In this document: positions 1-8,074 of the stretch, one piece after another | How positions within the stretch are numbered: position 1 is the stretch's first letter | Layout: each line of letters opens with the position of its first letter | DNA from: an uncultured Pirellulaceae bacterium | Lineage (GTDB): Bacteria; Planctomycetota; Planctomycetia; Pirellulales; Pirellulaceae | Length of the DNA stretch: 25,121 nucleotides | Assembly: GCA_934278005.1 (NCBI GenBank) | Contig: CAKQWG010000027.1 | Location: forward strand, 1 to 25,121 | Direction of reading: 5' to 3' | The notes under the pieces: model-generated | The model's input: the letters and a program-made list of their open reading frames with translations, nothing else | Database searches by the model: none | Told to the model about the DNA's origin: nothing | Made by a program: the position numbers and the translations under genes

Positions 1-78
1 TAAGCTGCTAGCTTGCGAAAGTGGCGTAAGCTGCTAGCTTGCGAAAGTGGCCTAAGCTTCTAGCTTGCGTTCAAAAGC
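1..78. repeat. Short direct repeat, about 2.5 copies, 26-bp period
   Basis: Two near-identical 26-bp units lie at 1-26 and 27-52 (TAAGCTGCTAGCTTGCGAAA followed by GTGGC plus one variable base). A third, partial unit starts at 53 and diverges after TAGCTTGCG. Each unit contains the imperfect dyad AAGCT-gct-AGCTT, so each copy can form a small hairpin. The left edge of the window cuts the array, so the copy number is a minimum. No gene overlaps it. Confidence 0.85.
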
Positions 79-87
79 CCTTCTGTC

Positions 88-210
88 GGCAAGCCGAATG
101 CATACCCGGCAAGCAGAATGCATACCCGGCAAGCAGGATGCATACCCCACAAAACTGCGAACCCGTATTTGACAAATCAGCCTTGGGATGGCAAGCTAGA
201 TGCTTACCCC
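88..210. repeat. Inverted-orientation copies of the same repeat, 20-bp period
   Basis: Three tandem 20-bp units lie at 88-107, 108-127 and 128-147 (GGCAAGCAGAATGCATACCC and variants), with a further separated copy at 190-210 (GGCAAGCTAGATGCTTACCC plus C). Read on the opposite strand, the 190-210 copy matches the units at 1-52 apart from a few bases, so this is the same family in reverse orientation. The spacer to 321 shows nothing else apart from the dprA ribosome binding site at 311-316. Confidence 0.8.
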
Positions 211-321
211 ACTTATGGGCTTCAAAACGGCAGGCCTACAGTTGCTCCACTTTGTGAACTCCCGCATGGCCGGCTGCAAGCTCAAACCACTTTGTCTGCG
301 GCAGAGCTCTGGAAGGATCGC

Positions 322-1434
322 ATGATGCAGCTCGATGGCGGGCAGCTGGACTACATGCAAGTCGCTATTACGACCGGCGTGGGGCCGTGCCTACTGCGTC
401 GGCTGCTCGATCATTTCGGCTCCGCCACGGACGTGCTCTCGGCTAGCCCCCAGCAGTTGAGCGAGATTGAAGGAGTTGGACTACCGCTGGCTAGGCGGCT
501 GCGCTCGAGCGAATTTCGAGACCAGGCCCTTTCGATCTGCGACGCTTGCCAGCAGCGCGAGATTGACATACTCTTCCCGACTCAAGCTGATTTTCCGAGG
601 TTGCTGCGAGAGATTCCGGATCCGCCCAGTTTGCTGTACGTGCGAGGTGCCCTGCGCAGCGCCGATGCGATGAGTCTCGCCATCGTAGGCACTCGCGGCG
701 CTTCTCAATACGGACGCAGTCAAGCCGAGCGATTTGCCCGAGGCCTAGCCCGCGCCGGGCTGACGATTGTCAGCGGCCTGGCGCGGGGCATCGATGCGGC
801 CGCGCACTACGGGGCTCTCGAAGCGGAGGGCCGAACGATAGCCGTGCAAAGCAACGGCGTGGCAGAGATCTATCCCCCTCAGCACGAGGAGTTGGCCCAG
901 CGGATTATCGCCAGCGGGGCGTTGATCAGCGAAATGCCGCCGGGCACGAAACCTAAAAGAGGAATGTTTCCGCTGCGCAATCGGCTCATCAGTGGCCTCT
1001 CACTGGGGACCATTGTCATCGAAGCGGCCGAGCGTTCTGGGGCGCTCATCACCGCACGCCTAGCTGGTGAACAAGGGCGTGACGTATTCGCTCTGCCGGG
1101 ACTCGTTACAGCTCCCAGCGCCGGCGGCTGCCACCAGTTGATCCGCGACGGGGCACAGTTGATCCGCAGCCCCGAAGACGTGCTGGAAGGGCTGGGACCG
1201 CTAGTGGAAGGTGTTGCGCTGTCTCCCGAACACACTGTGCGACATGCTGCCGAACTGCAGCTTAACGAGCAGGAGACGATCGTGCTGCAGGCGATTCAGC
1301 TTGAGCCGACCGATATCAATAGCATCGTCGCAGCAAGTGGACTTCCCGTTCCACGTGTGCTGAGTACCCTTAGCGTATTGGAGATGCGCCATCTAGTGCG
1401 TCGTCTCAGCGGTCAGCTTGTGCAGCGCAGCTAA
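322..1434 (+). CDS. dprA: DNA-processing protein DprA (Smf)
   Basis: DprA binds incoming single-stranded DNA during natural transformation and loads RecA; it acts in the cytoplasm. The 370-aa product has an N-terminal helical region with a helix-hairpin-helix motif ([12 protein letters not shown], residues 49-60). The Rossmann-type DprA core spans about 115-265, with [21 protein letters not shown] (149-158), [12 protein letters not shown] and SGALITA all present. A C-terminal winged-helix region runs from about 300 to 370. The reading frame is open upstream to 118, but that part consists of the short intergenic repeats. I chose the ATG at 322 because GGAAGG lies 5 nt before it and family similarity begins there. 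dinG follows after 14 bp, so the two are probably co-transcribed. Many non-transformable bacteria also carry dprA, so it does not prove competence. Confidence 0.95.
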   Translation: MMQLDGGQLDYMQVAITTGVGPCLLRRLLDHFGSATDVLSASPQQLSEIEGVGLPLARRLRSSEFRDQALSICDACQQREIDILFPTQADFPRLLREIPDPPSLLYVRGALRSADAMSLAIVGTRGASQYGRSQAERFARGLARAGLTIVSGLARGIDAAAHYGALEAEGRTIAVQSNGVAEIYPPQHEELAQRIIASGALISEMPPGTKPKRGMFPLRNRLISGLSLGTIVIEAAERSGALITARLAGEQGRDVFALPGLVTAPSAGGCHQLIRDGAQLIRSPEDVLEGLGPLVEGVALSPEHTVRHAAELQLNEQETIVLQAIQLEPTDINSIVAASGLPVPRVLSTLSVLEMRHLVRRLSGQLVQRS

Positions 1435-1448
1435 AGGATGTTCGACCT

Positions 1449-3470
1449 TTGTCACTCGACGTACCTTCCATCCTGGGAACAGGCGGGCTGATCGCGCGGC
1501 GTCTCAAACACTATGAGGAGCGGCCTGAACAGTTAGCCATGGCCCAGGCAGTAGCGCAGGCGATGGCGGACAAGCGGCATTTGATCGCCGAAGCGGGCAC
1601 GGGTGTTGGCAAAAGTTTCGCTTACTTGGTGCCGGCCATTCTGTTCGCCACGGCCGATCAAGAAGAGTCGCCGACGGGCGGCCAACAGGTGGAGACAGAG
1701 AAAAAATCGAGTCGCCGCGTAGTGGTCAGCACGCACACGATCAGTTTGCAAGAGCAATTGATCGACAAAGACTTGCCACTTCTCAATGCGGTCATCCCGC
1801 GCGAGTTCTCATCAGTACTGGTCAAGGGACGCAGCAACTACATTAGTTTACGGCGTTATGAAATCGCTCGCCAACGAGCTGCCAGCATGCTCAATGAGAC
1901 CGAGTTCTCGCAGCTGGATCAGCTCAAAGGCTGGCTGGCCAACACCACCGACGGGTCGCTCAGCAGCCTGCCCTTTAAGCCGCTGGGATCGCTGTGGGAT
2001 GAAGTCGCCAGCGATAGTAGCAATTGCTTGGGGCGCGCGTGCAAGACCTATGAACAGTGCCACTACTATCGCGCGCGTCGGCGAGTCCACGGGGCGCAGA
2101 TCTTAGTCGTCAACCACGCCATGTTCTTCACCGACCTCGCTCTACGGCGACAGGCGGGTTTTGGCATCATCCCCGATTACGACGCAGCCATCCTGGACGA
2201 ATGCCACACGCTCGAGTCGGTGGCCAGTTCGCATCTAGGACTGAAGGTGACCAATGGGCAAGTTCTGTATGCGCTGAACAAGCTCTACAATCCAGCCACC
2301 GGCAAAGGCCTGCTGGTAGCCATGGATCTGCACCGCATGATTGAGAAAGTCACGCAGGCGCACTACCACATCGATCAACTGGTATTCGACCTTGATAACT
2401 GGATGGGCTCTGACCAAGCCGCCGCGCGGCGCGTGCGGTCGCCGCTGACAGTGCCCAATCTGCTGAGCGACCGTTTGGAAGAGTTGGCTTTGGTGCTACT
2501 GAAAATGTCGGACAATTCGCAGGACGCCTCGCGGCGGCAGGATTTAATCTCAGCCGGAAGTCGCCTGCAGTCCCTGTCGGGAGATCTGAAGAGCTGGCTA
2601 GCTCAGTCAGATGAGGGCCTCGTGTACTGGCTAGAGAGGACGACCACGCGTCGCGGCGAACTACGAGTCGAAATGCATGCGGCACCGATTGACATCTCGC
2701 AGCGGATGCGCGAAATGCTGTTTCAGGAGGTCCCCAGCGTGATCATGACCAGCGCCACGGTGTCCACGGGGCGACAGGGTGGCTTCGAATTCTTCCAATC
2801 CCGAGTGGGCGCTACGGGCAGCTTGACCACTCAGCAGGGGAGTCCATTTGACTACCAACGGCAAGCGGAATTGATCGTCGTGGGTGATATGCCGGATCCC
2901 TCCTCGCAAAAGCGAGAGTTTGAGAATTTGCTGCCCAAGATGATCGAGCGATATCTGCTGCGCACGCAAGGGCGCGCCTTCGTGCTGTTCACCAGCTACA
3001 GCTTGCTGCGCAGCACTGCACAGAAGATGAACCGCTGGTTTGCCGAAAACAACATGACGCTCTACAGCCAAGCCGACGGCACGCCCCGCGGACAGTTATT
3101 AGAGCAGTTCAAACGCAATCCGCGCGGTGCCTTGTTTGGGACCGACAGCTTTTGGCAGGGAGTCGACGTGCCCGGAGACGCACTAGGCAATGTCATCATT
3201 ACCAAGCTTCCCTTCAGCGTTCCCGACCACCCGTTGTTAGAGGCTCGCCTGGAGGCGATCCGCGCCGCGGGCGGCAATCCATTTCGCGATTACCAATTGC
3301 CCGAAGCCGTGATCAAACTTCGCCAAGGATTTGGGCGATTGATTCGCACAGCCCAGGATACCGGCATCGTCGTCATCCTCGATCCGCGCATCAAAAGCAA
3401 GTACTACGGCCGCACCTTTTTGAGTTCGCTACCGCAGTGCACCGTGACGCAGCACTCGGTGGTTTCTTAG
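1449..3470 (+). CDS. dinG: DinG-type ATP-dependent helicase (XPD/Rad3-like, superfamily 2)
   Basis: This 673-aa protein is a 5'-to-3' DNA helicase of the DinG/XPD group, which unwinds structures such as R-loops and D-loops in the cytoplasm. Visible motifs are the Q-like segment [11 protein letters not shown] (24-34), Walker [10 protein letters not shown] (48-56), a DECH box (250-253), [21 protein letters not shown] and the arginine motif QGFGRLIRT. Three cysteines at 193, 198 and 204 have the C-x4-C-x5-C spacing of the DinG iron-sulfur cluster. The expected fourth cysteine in the KGRSNYxxLRR segment is Ser133. There is no N-terminal exonuclease domain. The start is a TTG, since no in-frame ATG precedes the conserved N-terminus; AGGA lies about 10 nt upstream, overlapping the end of dprA. 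A start at the ATG at 1539 would remove the Q-like segment, so I rejected it. Confidence 0.93.
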   Translation: MSLDVPSILGTGGLIARRLKHYEERPEQLAMAQAVAQAMADKRHLIAEAGTGVGKSFAYLVPAILFATADQEESPTGGQQVETEKKSSRRVVVSTHTISLQEQLIDKDLPLLNAVIPREFSSVLVKGRSNYISLRRYEIARQRAASMLNETEFSQLDQLKGWLANTTDGSLSSLPFKPLGSLWDEVASDSSNCLGRACKTYEQCHYYRARRRVHGAQILVVNHAMFFTDLALRRQAGFGIIPDYDAAILDECHTLESVASSHLGLKVTNGQVLYALNKLYNPATGKGLLVAMDLHRMIEKVTQAHYHIDQLVFDLDNWMGSDQAAARRVRSPLTVPNLLSDRLEELALVLLKMSDNSQDASRRQDLISAGSRLQSLSGDLKSWLAQSDEGLVYWLERTTTRRGELRVEMHAAPIDISQRMREMLFQEVPSVIMTSATVSTGRQGGFEFFQSRVGATGSLTTQQGSPFDYQRQAELIVVGDMPDPSSQKREFENLLPKMIERYLLRTQGRAFVLFTSYSLLRSTAQKMNRWFAENNMTLYSQADGTPRGQLLEQFKRNPRGALFGTDSFWQGVDVPGDALGNVIITKLPFSVPDHPLLEARLEAIRAAGGNPFRDYQLPEAVIKLRQGFGRLIRTAQDTGIVVILDPRIKSKYYGRTFLSSLPQCTVTQHSVVS

Positions 3471-3473
3471 TGG

Positions 3474-3489
3474 CGCGGACCGCTCCGCG
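3474..3489 (+). terminator. Hairpin just after dinG, possible terminator
   Basis: CGCGGA-ccgc-TCCGCG forms a perfect 6-bp GC-rich stem with a 4-nt loop, starting 4 nt after the dinG stop codon. No T-tract follows, so intrinsic termination is uncertain; it may instead protect the 3' end of the dprA-dinG mRNA. Confidence 0.35.
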
Positions 3490-3590
3490 GCCCTTGCTCT
3501 CAATGCGAGTGAGATCTGCAATTTGAAATTCGCCTGCAAGAGAATAGACCTTAGATCTTCAAGGCATCTGATCGCGGAGCGATTGTGAGC

Positions 3591-3611
3591 TTAGGGCTTG
3601 ATCAAGCCTAA
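3591..3611. repeat. Near-perfect 20-bp palindrome with one extra base
   Basis: The bases read TTAGGGCTTGATCAAGCCTA plus A. Removing one G of the GGG leaves the perfect palindrome TTAGGCTTGATCAAGCCTAA, with no loop. It lies 7 nt after block E and abuts repeat block A. It could be a binding site for a dimeric protein or simply part of the repeat family. Confidence 0.6.
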
Positions 3612-3858
3612 CATCCCTCGTTGCAAAGAAGGACCAAACGCTTTGCAGCAGACAAGTGGAGTGCTTTGAAGTGCCGTCACCTGCGCAGGCCGCGACTAAC
3701 GGTTGGCTGGCGGGGTGGTGCTCCAGCGTGCCTCGCCCTGCCCATGTGGTAGTTTCATGCGCTGCGTCATACTACGGTTCGGCGTTAAACAATTCAGGCT
3801 GCCGAATTCGCTTGACGCTAAGCCGCCGTAGCTGGTGGACTACAGCTGCGCGATCGAA

Positions 3859-4451
3859 GGTTAGAAAATGATTGGTTAGAAAATTCACCGACCATTGTAC
3901 GGCAGCCGCCGTTACGTCACGGCTCGCTCGGAACATAGAACGCTGGAAGCAGTTTGTGTGCCGCGTGGCGGCTCCTTGTAGTGCGGCGACTTGTCGCCGC
4001 TTTAGCGCCCGCTCAGCTGTAGAGATTGCGAGACGGTAGATGTTGTTTTTGTGCCGCGCGGCGGCTGCTTGCAGTTCTCGCAATTTCGTCGCAACCTTGC
4101 CGTCTTCTTTTTCCTAGCACTTAGCGCTTGCTCTACAGTAACATCCCTAGTTACAAAGTAGGACCAAACGCTTTCCGCCAGCCCAATTCGTTTGACGCCA
4201 TGCCGCCGTAGCTGGTGGACCCCGGCTGCACGATCGAAACTTAGAAAAAGAATCATTAGAAAAGTGCCTTCACCTGCGTAGTCCGCGATTAACGGCTGGT
4301 TAGCGGTGTGGTGCTCCAGCGTGCCTCGCCCTTCGCATGGTAGCCTCATGCGCTGCGGCCTACTACGGTTCGGCGTTAAACAATTCAGCCGCGCCACCAC
4401 GTAACGCGAACCCCGGAAGCCCCCCTATTTTTTACCAAGCATTTTCTAACC
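3859..4451. repeat. Segment bounded by an imperfect inverted repeat of about 24 bp
   Basis: The left end 3859-3876 (GGTTAGAAAATGATTGGT) matches the reverse complement of 4434-4451 at 17 of 18 positions. Extending inward to 24 positions (3859-3882 against 4428-4451) gives 21 matches. The enclosed 593-bp segment contains a strong hairpin, block D twice, the second A block and the second C and B blocks. This is the layout of a miniature inverted-repeat element, but I see no clear target-site duplication. Confidence 0.5.
3983..4000. repeat. REP-like perfect hairpin
   Basis: GCGGCGAC-TT-GTCGCCGC is a perfect 8-bp inverted repeat with a 2-nt loop, followed by TTTAG. It resembles the short GC-rich extragenic palindromes that occur in many copies in some bacterial genomes. 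It sits between the two sets of A/B/C repeat blocks. As the TTT is short, I read it as a repeat rather than a terminator. Confidence 0.7.
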
Positions 4452-4525
4452 GTTGTTCTCTGGCTCCACTCTAACGAACAGGGAAGTTATGGTGGAGTGG
4501 TCCCTTAGTCTTAGCTTAGGCAACT

Positions 4526-4540
4526 GATCGCGGAGCGATC
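4526..4540 (-). terminator. Hairpin downstream of trpS, possible terminator
   Basis: GATCGC-gga-GCGATC is a perfect 6-bp stem with a 3-nt loop, 16 nt past the trpS stop codon on the minus strand. No T-run follows in the direction of transcription. A nearly identical sequence is at 3570-3583 across the island, so it may be a repeat rather than a dedicated terminator. Confidence 0.3.
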
Positions 4541-4556
4541 AACGACGATTGCTCCA

Positions 4557-5537
4557 CTACAACACAGCCTGACGGGCGCTGATGCCACAAGCTTGCTCGA
4601 CGCGCTGCAGCACTTCGCGGGCCTGGGCACGCGCTCGCTGGGCGCCGTCTTGCAAGATGTCAGCTACCGTGTCGGGACGACTAGCCAATTCGGCACGGCG
4701 AGTGTGCGCCGCTGCAAAGTAACGCTCGGCCGCATCGGCCAACGACTTCTTGATCTGCCCGTAGCCAAAGCCACCTCGCCGATACAGGTCCGCCATCTCT
4801 TGAACCTCCGACGGGCTGCCGAACAACTGAAACAACTGGTAGAGGTGGTCGCTGTCGGGATCCTTGGGCTGCTCCATGGCGCGGCTGTCAGTCGGAATAC
4901 GCATGATCTTTTTACGAGCCTGCTTGGGGTCCTCAAAGATACCGATAGTATTGTCGTAGCTCTTAGACATCTTCTCGCCGTCGGTCCCAGGCACTTTAGC
5001 TGCATTGGATAGCAACCTCGCTTCGGGCAGCACAAAGGCTTGTCCGTAATGATGATTGAAACTATTGGCCAAGTCGCGACAGACTTCGATGTGCTGCACT
5101 TGGTCCTGCCCGACTGGAACCCAATTGGAGTCGTAAGCTAAAATGTCTGCAGCCATTAGCACAGGGTAGGTAAACAGGCCCGCATCGGCCGTTAAGCCCC
5201 GGGCTTTCTTCTCTTTAAAAGCGTGACAGCGCTCGAGCAGGCCCAGTGGAGTGCAAGTCATCAAGATCCAGGTCAGCTGAGTGACCTCGGGAACTTCGGA
5301 CTGCACAAACAAAGTCGCCTTATCAGGCTCCAGACCTAAGGCCAGTAGATCCAGCGCCGCGTCATGCGTCAACTGTCTCAGCACGTCTGCCTCGCGGACC
5401 GTGGTCAGCGCGTGCAGGTTGGCGATGAAATAGTAGCCGCTGTGTTCGTGTTGCAGATCGATATACTGCTGAATCGCACCAAAGTAATTGCCCCAGTGAA
5501 ATCGGCCGGTAGGCTGGATGCCCGAAAGTACTCGCAT
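4557..5537 (-). CDS. trpS: Tryptophanyl-tRNA synthetase
   Basis: This class I aminoacyl-tRNA synthetase charges tRNA-Trp with tryptophan. The 326-aa product is a typical length. It carries the first signature as TGRFHWGN (HWGN in place of HIGH, close to the N-terminus) and the second as [10 protein letters not shown] (KMSKS at about 189-193). The conserved GQDQVQHIE and the segment around MAADILAYD are also present. I chose the ATG at 5537, which gives [11 protein letters not shown] as in most family members. An in-frame TTG at 5546 adds three residues and has a better-placed GAGAG upstream, so either start may be used. It is the last gene of the long minus-strand run, separated from pyrD by about 130 bp in which I see no other feature. 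Confidence 0.95.
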   Translation of the reverse strand: MRVLSGIQPTGRFHWGNYFGAIQQYIDLQHEHSGYYFIANLHALTTVREADVLRQLTHDAALDLLALGLEPDKATLFVQSEVPEVTQLTWILMTCTPLGLLERCHAFKEKKARGLTADAGLFTYPVLMAADILAYDSNWVPVGQDQVQHIEVCRDLANSFNHHYGQAFVLPEARLLSNAAKVPGTDGEKMSKSYDNTIGIFEDPKQARKKIMRIPTDSRAMEQPKDPDSDHLYQLFQLFGSPSEVQEMADLYRRGGFGYGQIKKSLADAAERYFAAAHTRRAELASRPDTVADILQDGAQRARAQAREVLQRVEQACGISARQAVL

Positions 5538-5671
5538 GGCTGGCAATGCTTCTCTCTTGTAAGGTTAGTAAGTCAACACAACGGCTAGTGGATTTGTGGC
5601 AGATGAAAGCGGTCGAGCGTGATTGCCTTGCCTCACGAGTGCAACGCGAGCTGCAGCAAGCCAACGCGGTC

Positions 5672-6643
5672 TTATAGAATAGTACCCACACAATCGCTGA
5701 TGCGTTGGGCACCTAGTTCACGTAACGCGTCGGGCAACGTCTCAACTAGCCGCTGACTAACGGTCGGGTCGTAATAATTGGCGGTGCCGATCTGAACAGC
5801 GCTGGCTCCGGCGGCCATGAACTCCATCACGTCGTCGAGTGTGGCTATTCCGCCAATGCCGACCACGGGTATGCTGACCGCTTGAGCAACTTGATAGACA
5901 CAGCGCAACGCGACCGGCTTGATAGCTGGACCGCTGAGTCCACCTACTTTGTTGCCCAGGAGCGGCTTGCGCTTGCGCCAGTCGACGGCCATCCCCAACA
6001 GAGTGTTGATGCAGCATACGGCATCGGCGCCACCGTCGGCGGCTGCGCGCGCGATGTCAGCGATACGGGCCACATTGGGAGTCAACTTGGCTAGTATTGG
6101 CAATTGGCAATTTTCACGCACGCCACTTACAACTTGGCGGCACAGTTCAGGGTCCGTGCCAAAATCGACACCGCCACTAACGTTGGGACAGGAGACGTTC
6201 AACTCCAACGCGCTCGCTCCGCCGGCGGCTTCGATGCGACGCGCCATCTCGATGAACTCATCGCGACTCTTACCAGCAATGCTGACCACCAGCGCCGTCC
6301 CCAGCTCTCTTAGGTAGTGCAGATGACCACTGATAAAAGCGTCGATGCCGTCATTATCCAATCCAATAGAATTTAGTAGCCCGGCCGACGTCTCCACGGT
6401 CCGCCACGGCGCATTACCCGCGCGTGGCTCCAGAGTGATCGTTTTAGGTAGGATGGCGCCTAGTGACTGCAGTCGCACAAAGCCTTGCATCTCGCGCGCG
6501 TAGCCGAAAGTCCCCGAGGCGACCATGATTGGATTGCGCAGTTGCAAGCGGCCCAGCTGAACGGTCAAGTCCACCGCAGCAACTTGGTCGCCGGCCATCG
6601 GCGACGAGGAAAAATTGTCGGAAGTTGGAATGGATTGGGTCAT
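5672..6643 (-). CDS. pyrD: Dihydroorotate dehydrogenase, class 1B catalytic subunit
   Basis: PyrD oxidises dihydroorotate to orotate in pyrimidine synthesis using FMN. The 323-aa protein has the class 1 features: NPIMVASGTFGY (38-48), PKTIT, NSIGLDNDG, and the active-site loop NVSCPN with Cys152, which marks the cysteine-using soluble class 1 enzymes. KLTPN and the FMN phosphate-binding segment GIGGI...AGASAVQIGTA follow. Overall similarity fits type 1B, which normally works with an electron-transfer subunit, PyrK; no pyrK is in this window. The start ATG at 6643 has no clear ribosome binding site. The N-terminal 23 residues or so are poorly conserved, so a start at the ATG at 6598 is possible. 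It lies 180 bp downstream of coaB. Confidence 0.93.
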   Translation of the reverse strand: MTQSIPTSDNFSSSPMAGDQVAAVDLTVQLGRLQLRNPIMVASGTFGYAREMQGFVRLQSLGAILPKTITLEPRAGNAPWRTVETSAGLLNSIGLDNDGIDAFISGHLHYLRELGTALVVSIAGKSRDEFIEMARRIEAAGGASALELNVSCPNVSGGVDFGTDPELCRQVVSGVRENCQLPILAKLTPNVARIADIARAAADGGADAVCCINTLLGMAVDWRKRKPLLGNKVGGLSGPAIKPVALRCVYQVAQAVSIPVVGIGGIATLDDVMEFMAAGASAVQIGTANYYDPTVSQRLVETLPDALRELGAQRISDCVGTIL

Positions 6644-6767
6644 AACATATTTCGAAAAAGTAAGCTGCTATTGCTTGGCACCGAGAAGCTCAGGCGTTCG
6701 CCACGGTAACTGACGCGCCCCAGACTCTCCGCGATGCAGGCTGCCGAAAACCCTTGACGACTTTCCA

Positions 6768-6790
6768 CTAGGTGAGACTTCGCAACCTAG
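6768..6790 (-). other. Inverted repeat between coaB and pyrD
   Basis: CTAGGT and ACCTAG form a perfect 6-bp inverted repeat around an 11-nt loop, 33 nt past the coaB stop codon in the 180-bp spacer before pyrD. No T-run follows on the minus strand. It could be a weak terminator, a regulator site for pyrD or chance. Nothing else stands out in this spacer. Confidence 0.25.
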
Positions 6791-6823
6791 GAGCGCCCCC
6801 AGCCACATTGTAAATAATTGGAA

Positions 6824-7489
6824 TCAGCATTGAACGGGTGCGGAGCTACAGACTGGGACACCGCGTTGCATCAGTGGTTCGGCCGCGCGGAGGATGGCAT
6901 CGGCTACTTCGCGCTTGCTGCCACTAGCCACTGCGAGCGTCGATCCATCGGCGGCGATGATTTCGACTGAGTTGTCCGTCGCATTAATGGCGCTGGGCCC
7001 GTTGGAGACCATCATATCACAGCACTTGCGCTGCATTTTGACGATCGCCCGAAAGCGCTGATCCTCGGTCTCGAGTGCGAACCCGACAACCCACTGATGG
7101 CTGTGCTTGCTGTGTGCGGCGGTAGCGACGACGTCTGCCGTCTCGATCAATTCGAGTGTCAGCGGGCGTCCATCTTTGGCGATCTTGCCCGCATGCACGC
7201 GGTGGGGCCTGTAATCGCAGGGAGCGGCGGCGCCGATTAGACCATCGTGCTGCGGAAAATGTTCGAGCACGGCTGCCAGCATATCGTCGGTCGTGTCCAC
7301 GGCAATCACTCGGGCCGCAGTCGGATATTCGACAGCGACTGGGCCGGAGACGACCGTCACGTGGTGCCCCTGCGCAATGGCGGCTTCGGCCAACGCTACT
7401 CCCATCCGACCGCTACTGGCATTGGTCAAGTAGCGAACTGGATCAAGGTACTGCCGGGTGGGACCGGAGGTGATGAGAATTCTTGCCAT
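6824..7489 (-). CDS. coaB: Phosphopantothenate-cysteine ligase, stand-alone CoaB
   Basis: CoaB joins 4'-phosphopantothenate to cysteine with nucleotide activation, the second step of coenzyme A synthesis. The 221-aa protein aligns with only the C-terminal half of the usual bifunctional CoaBC (Dfp). Visible features are TSGPTRQYLDPVRYLTN at the start, SSGRMG (25-30), AAAPCDYRP (87-95, usually AAVADYRP), GKIAK (101-105) as the KxKK-type lysine loop, and FALETED. The decarboxylase half is a separate gene, coaC, 42 bp upstream. GGAG about 11 nt before the ATG supports the start. The C-terminal 20 residues or so are not family-like. Substitution of VA by PC in the AAVADYR motif is unusual. Confidence 0.9.
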   Translation of the reverse strand: MARILITSGPTRQYLDPVRYLTNASSGRMGVALAEAAIAQGHHVTVVSGPVAVEYPTAARVIAVDTTDDMLAAVLEHFPQHDGLIGAAAPCDYRPHRVHAGKIAKDGRPLTLELIETADVVATAAHSKHSHQWVVGFALETEDQRFRAIVKMQRKCCDMMVSNGPSAINATDNSVEIIAADGSTLAVASGSKREVADAILRAAEPLMQRGVPVCSSAPVQC

Positions 7490-7531
7490 AGCTTTAAGTC
7501 TCCGGCGAGTGCAGTACGAGTAGTTGCACTA

Positions 7532-8074
7532 TTAAGTGAGCGCTAATTTTTCGGACATGGCTGCCATGATCTCTTCTGCTTCGGCCATGCGTCCCGTGCC
7601 TAACTTGCGGCAGCTCAACCATCCGCTGTTGGGACCGACAAACTCAACCGCATCACCGCGCAGGACAGCTACATTGCGTTGCACGCTGGGCTGCTGCCAC
7701 ATGGGATCGCTCATGGCAGGTGCCATGAGCACTGGACACTGGCACGCTAAGTAGAGCGTGGAGATTAGATCGTCGGCCAACCCCAGCGCGCAGCTGGCCA
7801 AGATGCGCGCGGTAGCGGGAGCCACGACGAGCATATCGGCAGCCTCAGCCAGTTCGATGTGCGGGCCCAGTGGGAAACGCGGATCGTAGCTGTCGCTGGT
7901 AGGTGGTCGACCGCATAGAGCGGCGAAGGTTGCCGGACCAACAAACTGCGTGGCACCATGACTCAGCACCACATCCACGCGGTGCTGGGCCTGTACTAAG
8001 CGACTGACGAGCGTGGCCGTTTTATATGCGGCAATTCCGCCGCCGATAGCCACCACGATACGTCGCGAGCTCAT
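7532..8074 (-). CDS. coaC: Phosphopantothenoylcysteine decarboxylase, stand-alone CoaC
   Basis: CoaC is an FMN-dependent decarboxylase that converts 4'-phosphopantothenoylcysteine to 4'-phosphopantetheine. The 180-aa protein has the flavoprotein fold signature [13 protein letters not shown] at the N-terminus, catalytic His72 in [18 protein letters not shown], and the clamp cysteine Cys155 in [11 protein letters not shown]. The PASANT-type motif reads PAMSDPMW, with Ser122 where most relatives have Asn. The start ATG overlaps the rpoZ stop codon (ATGA), which implies translational coupling. Its companion ligase CoaB is a separate downstream gene. HFCD-family enzymes such as EpiD or UbiX have the same fold, but the neighbouring coaB makes CoaC the clear choice. 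Confidence 0.9.
   Translation of the reverse strand: MSSRRIVVAIGGGIAAYKTATLVSRLVQAQHRVDVVLSHGATQFVGPATFAALCGRPPTSDSYDPRFPLGPHIELAEAADMLVVAPATARILASCALGLADDLISTLYLACQCPVLMAPAMSDPMWQQPSVQRNVAVLRGDAVEFVGPNSGWLSCRKLGTGRMAEAEEIMAAMSEKLALT

Larger units (their letters stand above)
3471..4556. repeat. Gene-free repeat island between dinG and trpS
   Basis: This stretch of about 1,090 bp holds no supported gene but many diverged repeats. Block A is at 3611-3646 and 4141-4176. Block B is at about 3670-3798 and 4263-4388. Block C is at about 3800-3883 and 4180-4262. A short block D is at about 3957-3981 and 4050-4074. Block E, which includes ATCGCGGAGCGAT, is at 3549-3583 and 4503-4540. Both B copies end in an identical stretch of nearly 30 bp that includes CGGCGTTAAACAATTCAG. 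The B copies differ by a net 2-nt indel and lie in different reading frames in the minus-strand open frames that cross them, which argues against coding. The order is A-B-C in the first set and A-C-B in the second. The short open frames here are best read as chance. Confidence 0.8.

Noticed and set aside
1..210. Repeat clusters as a CRISPR array
   Set aside because: The units are tandem with no unique spacers of constant length, and no cas gene is nearby.
3670..4389. GCGTTAAAC at the end of both B blocks as an integron attC core site
   Set aside because: GTTAAAC fits the GTTRRRY core, but no matching RYYYAAC partner with complementary inner boxes could be found on either strand, and there is no integrase or cassette gene.
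3772..4400. Two minus-strand open frames in the repeat island with partly similar peptides (for example FDRAAGVHQLRR)
   Set aside because: The similarity comes from repeat block C. The frames shift relative to each other in block B, there is no ribosome binding site, and no family is recognisable.
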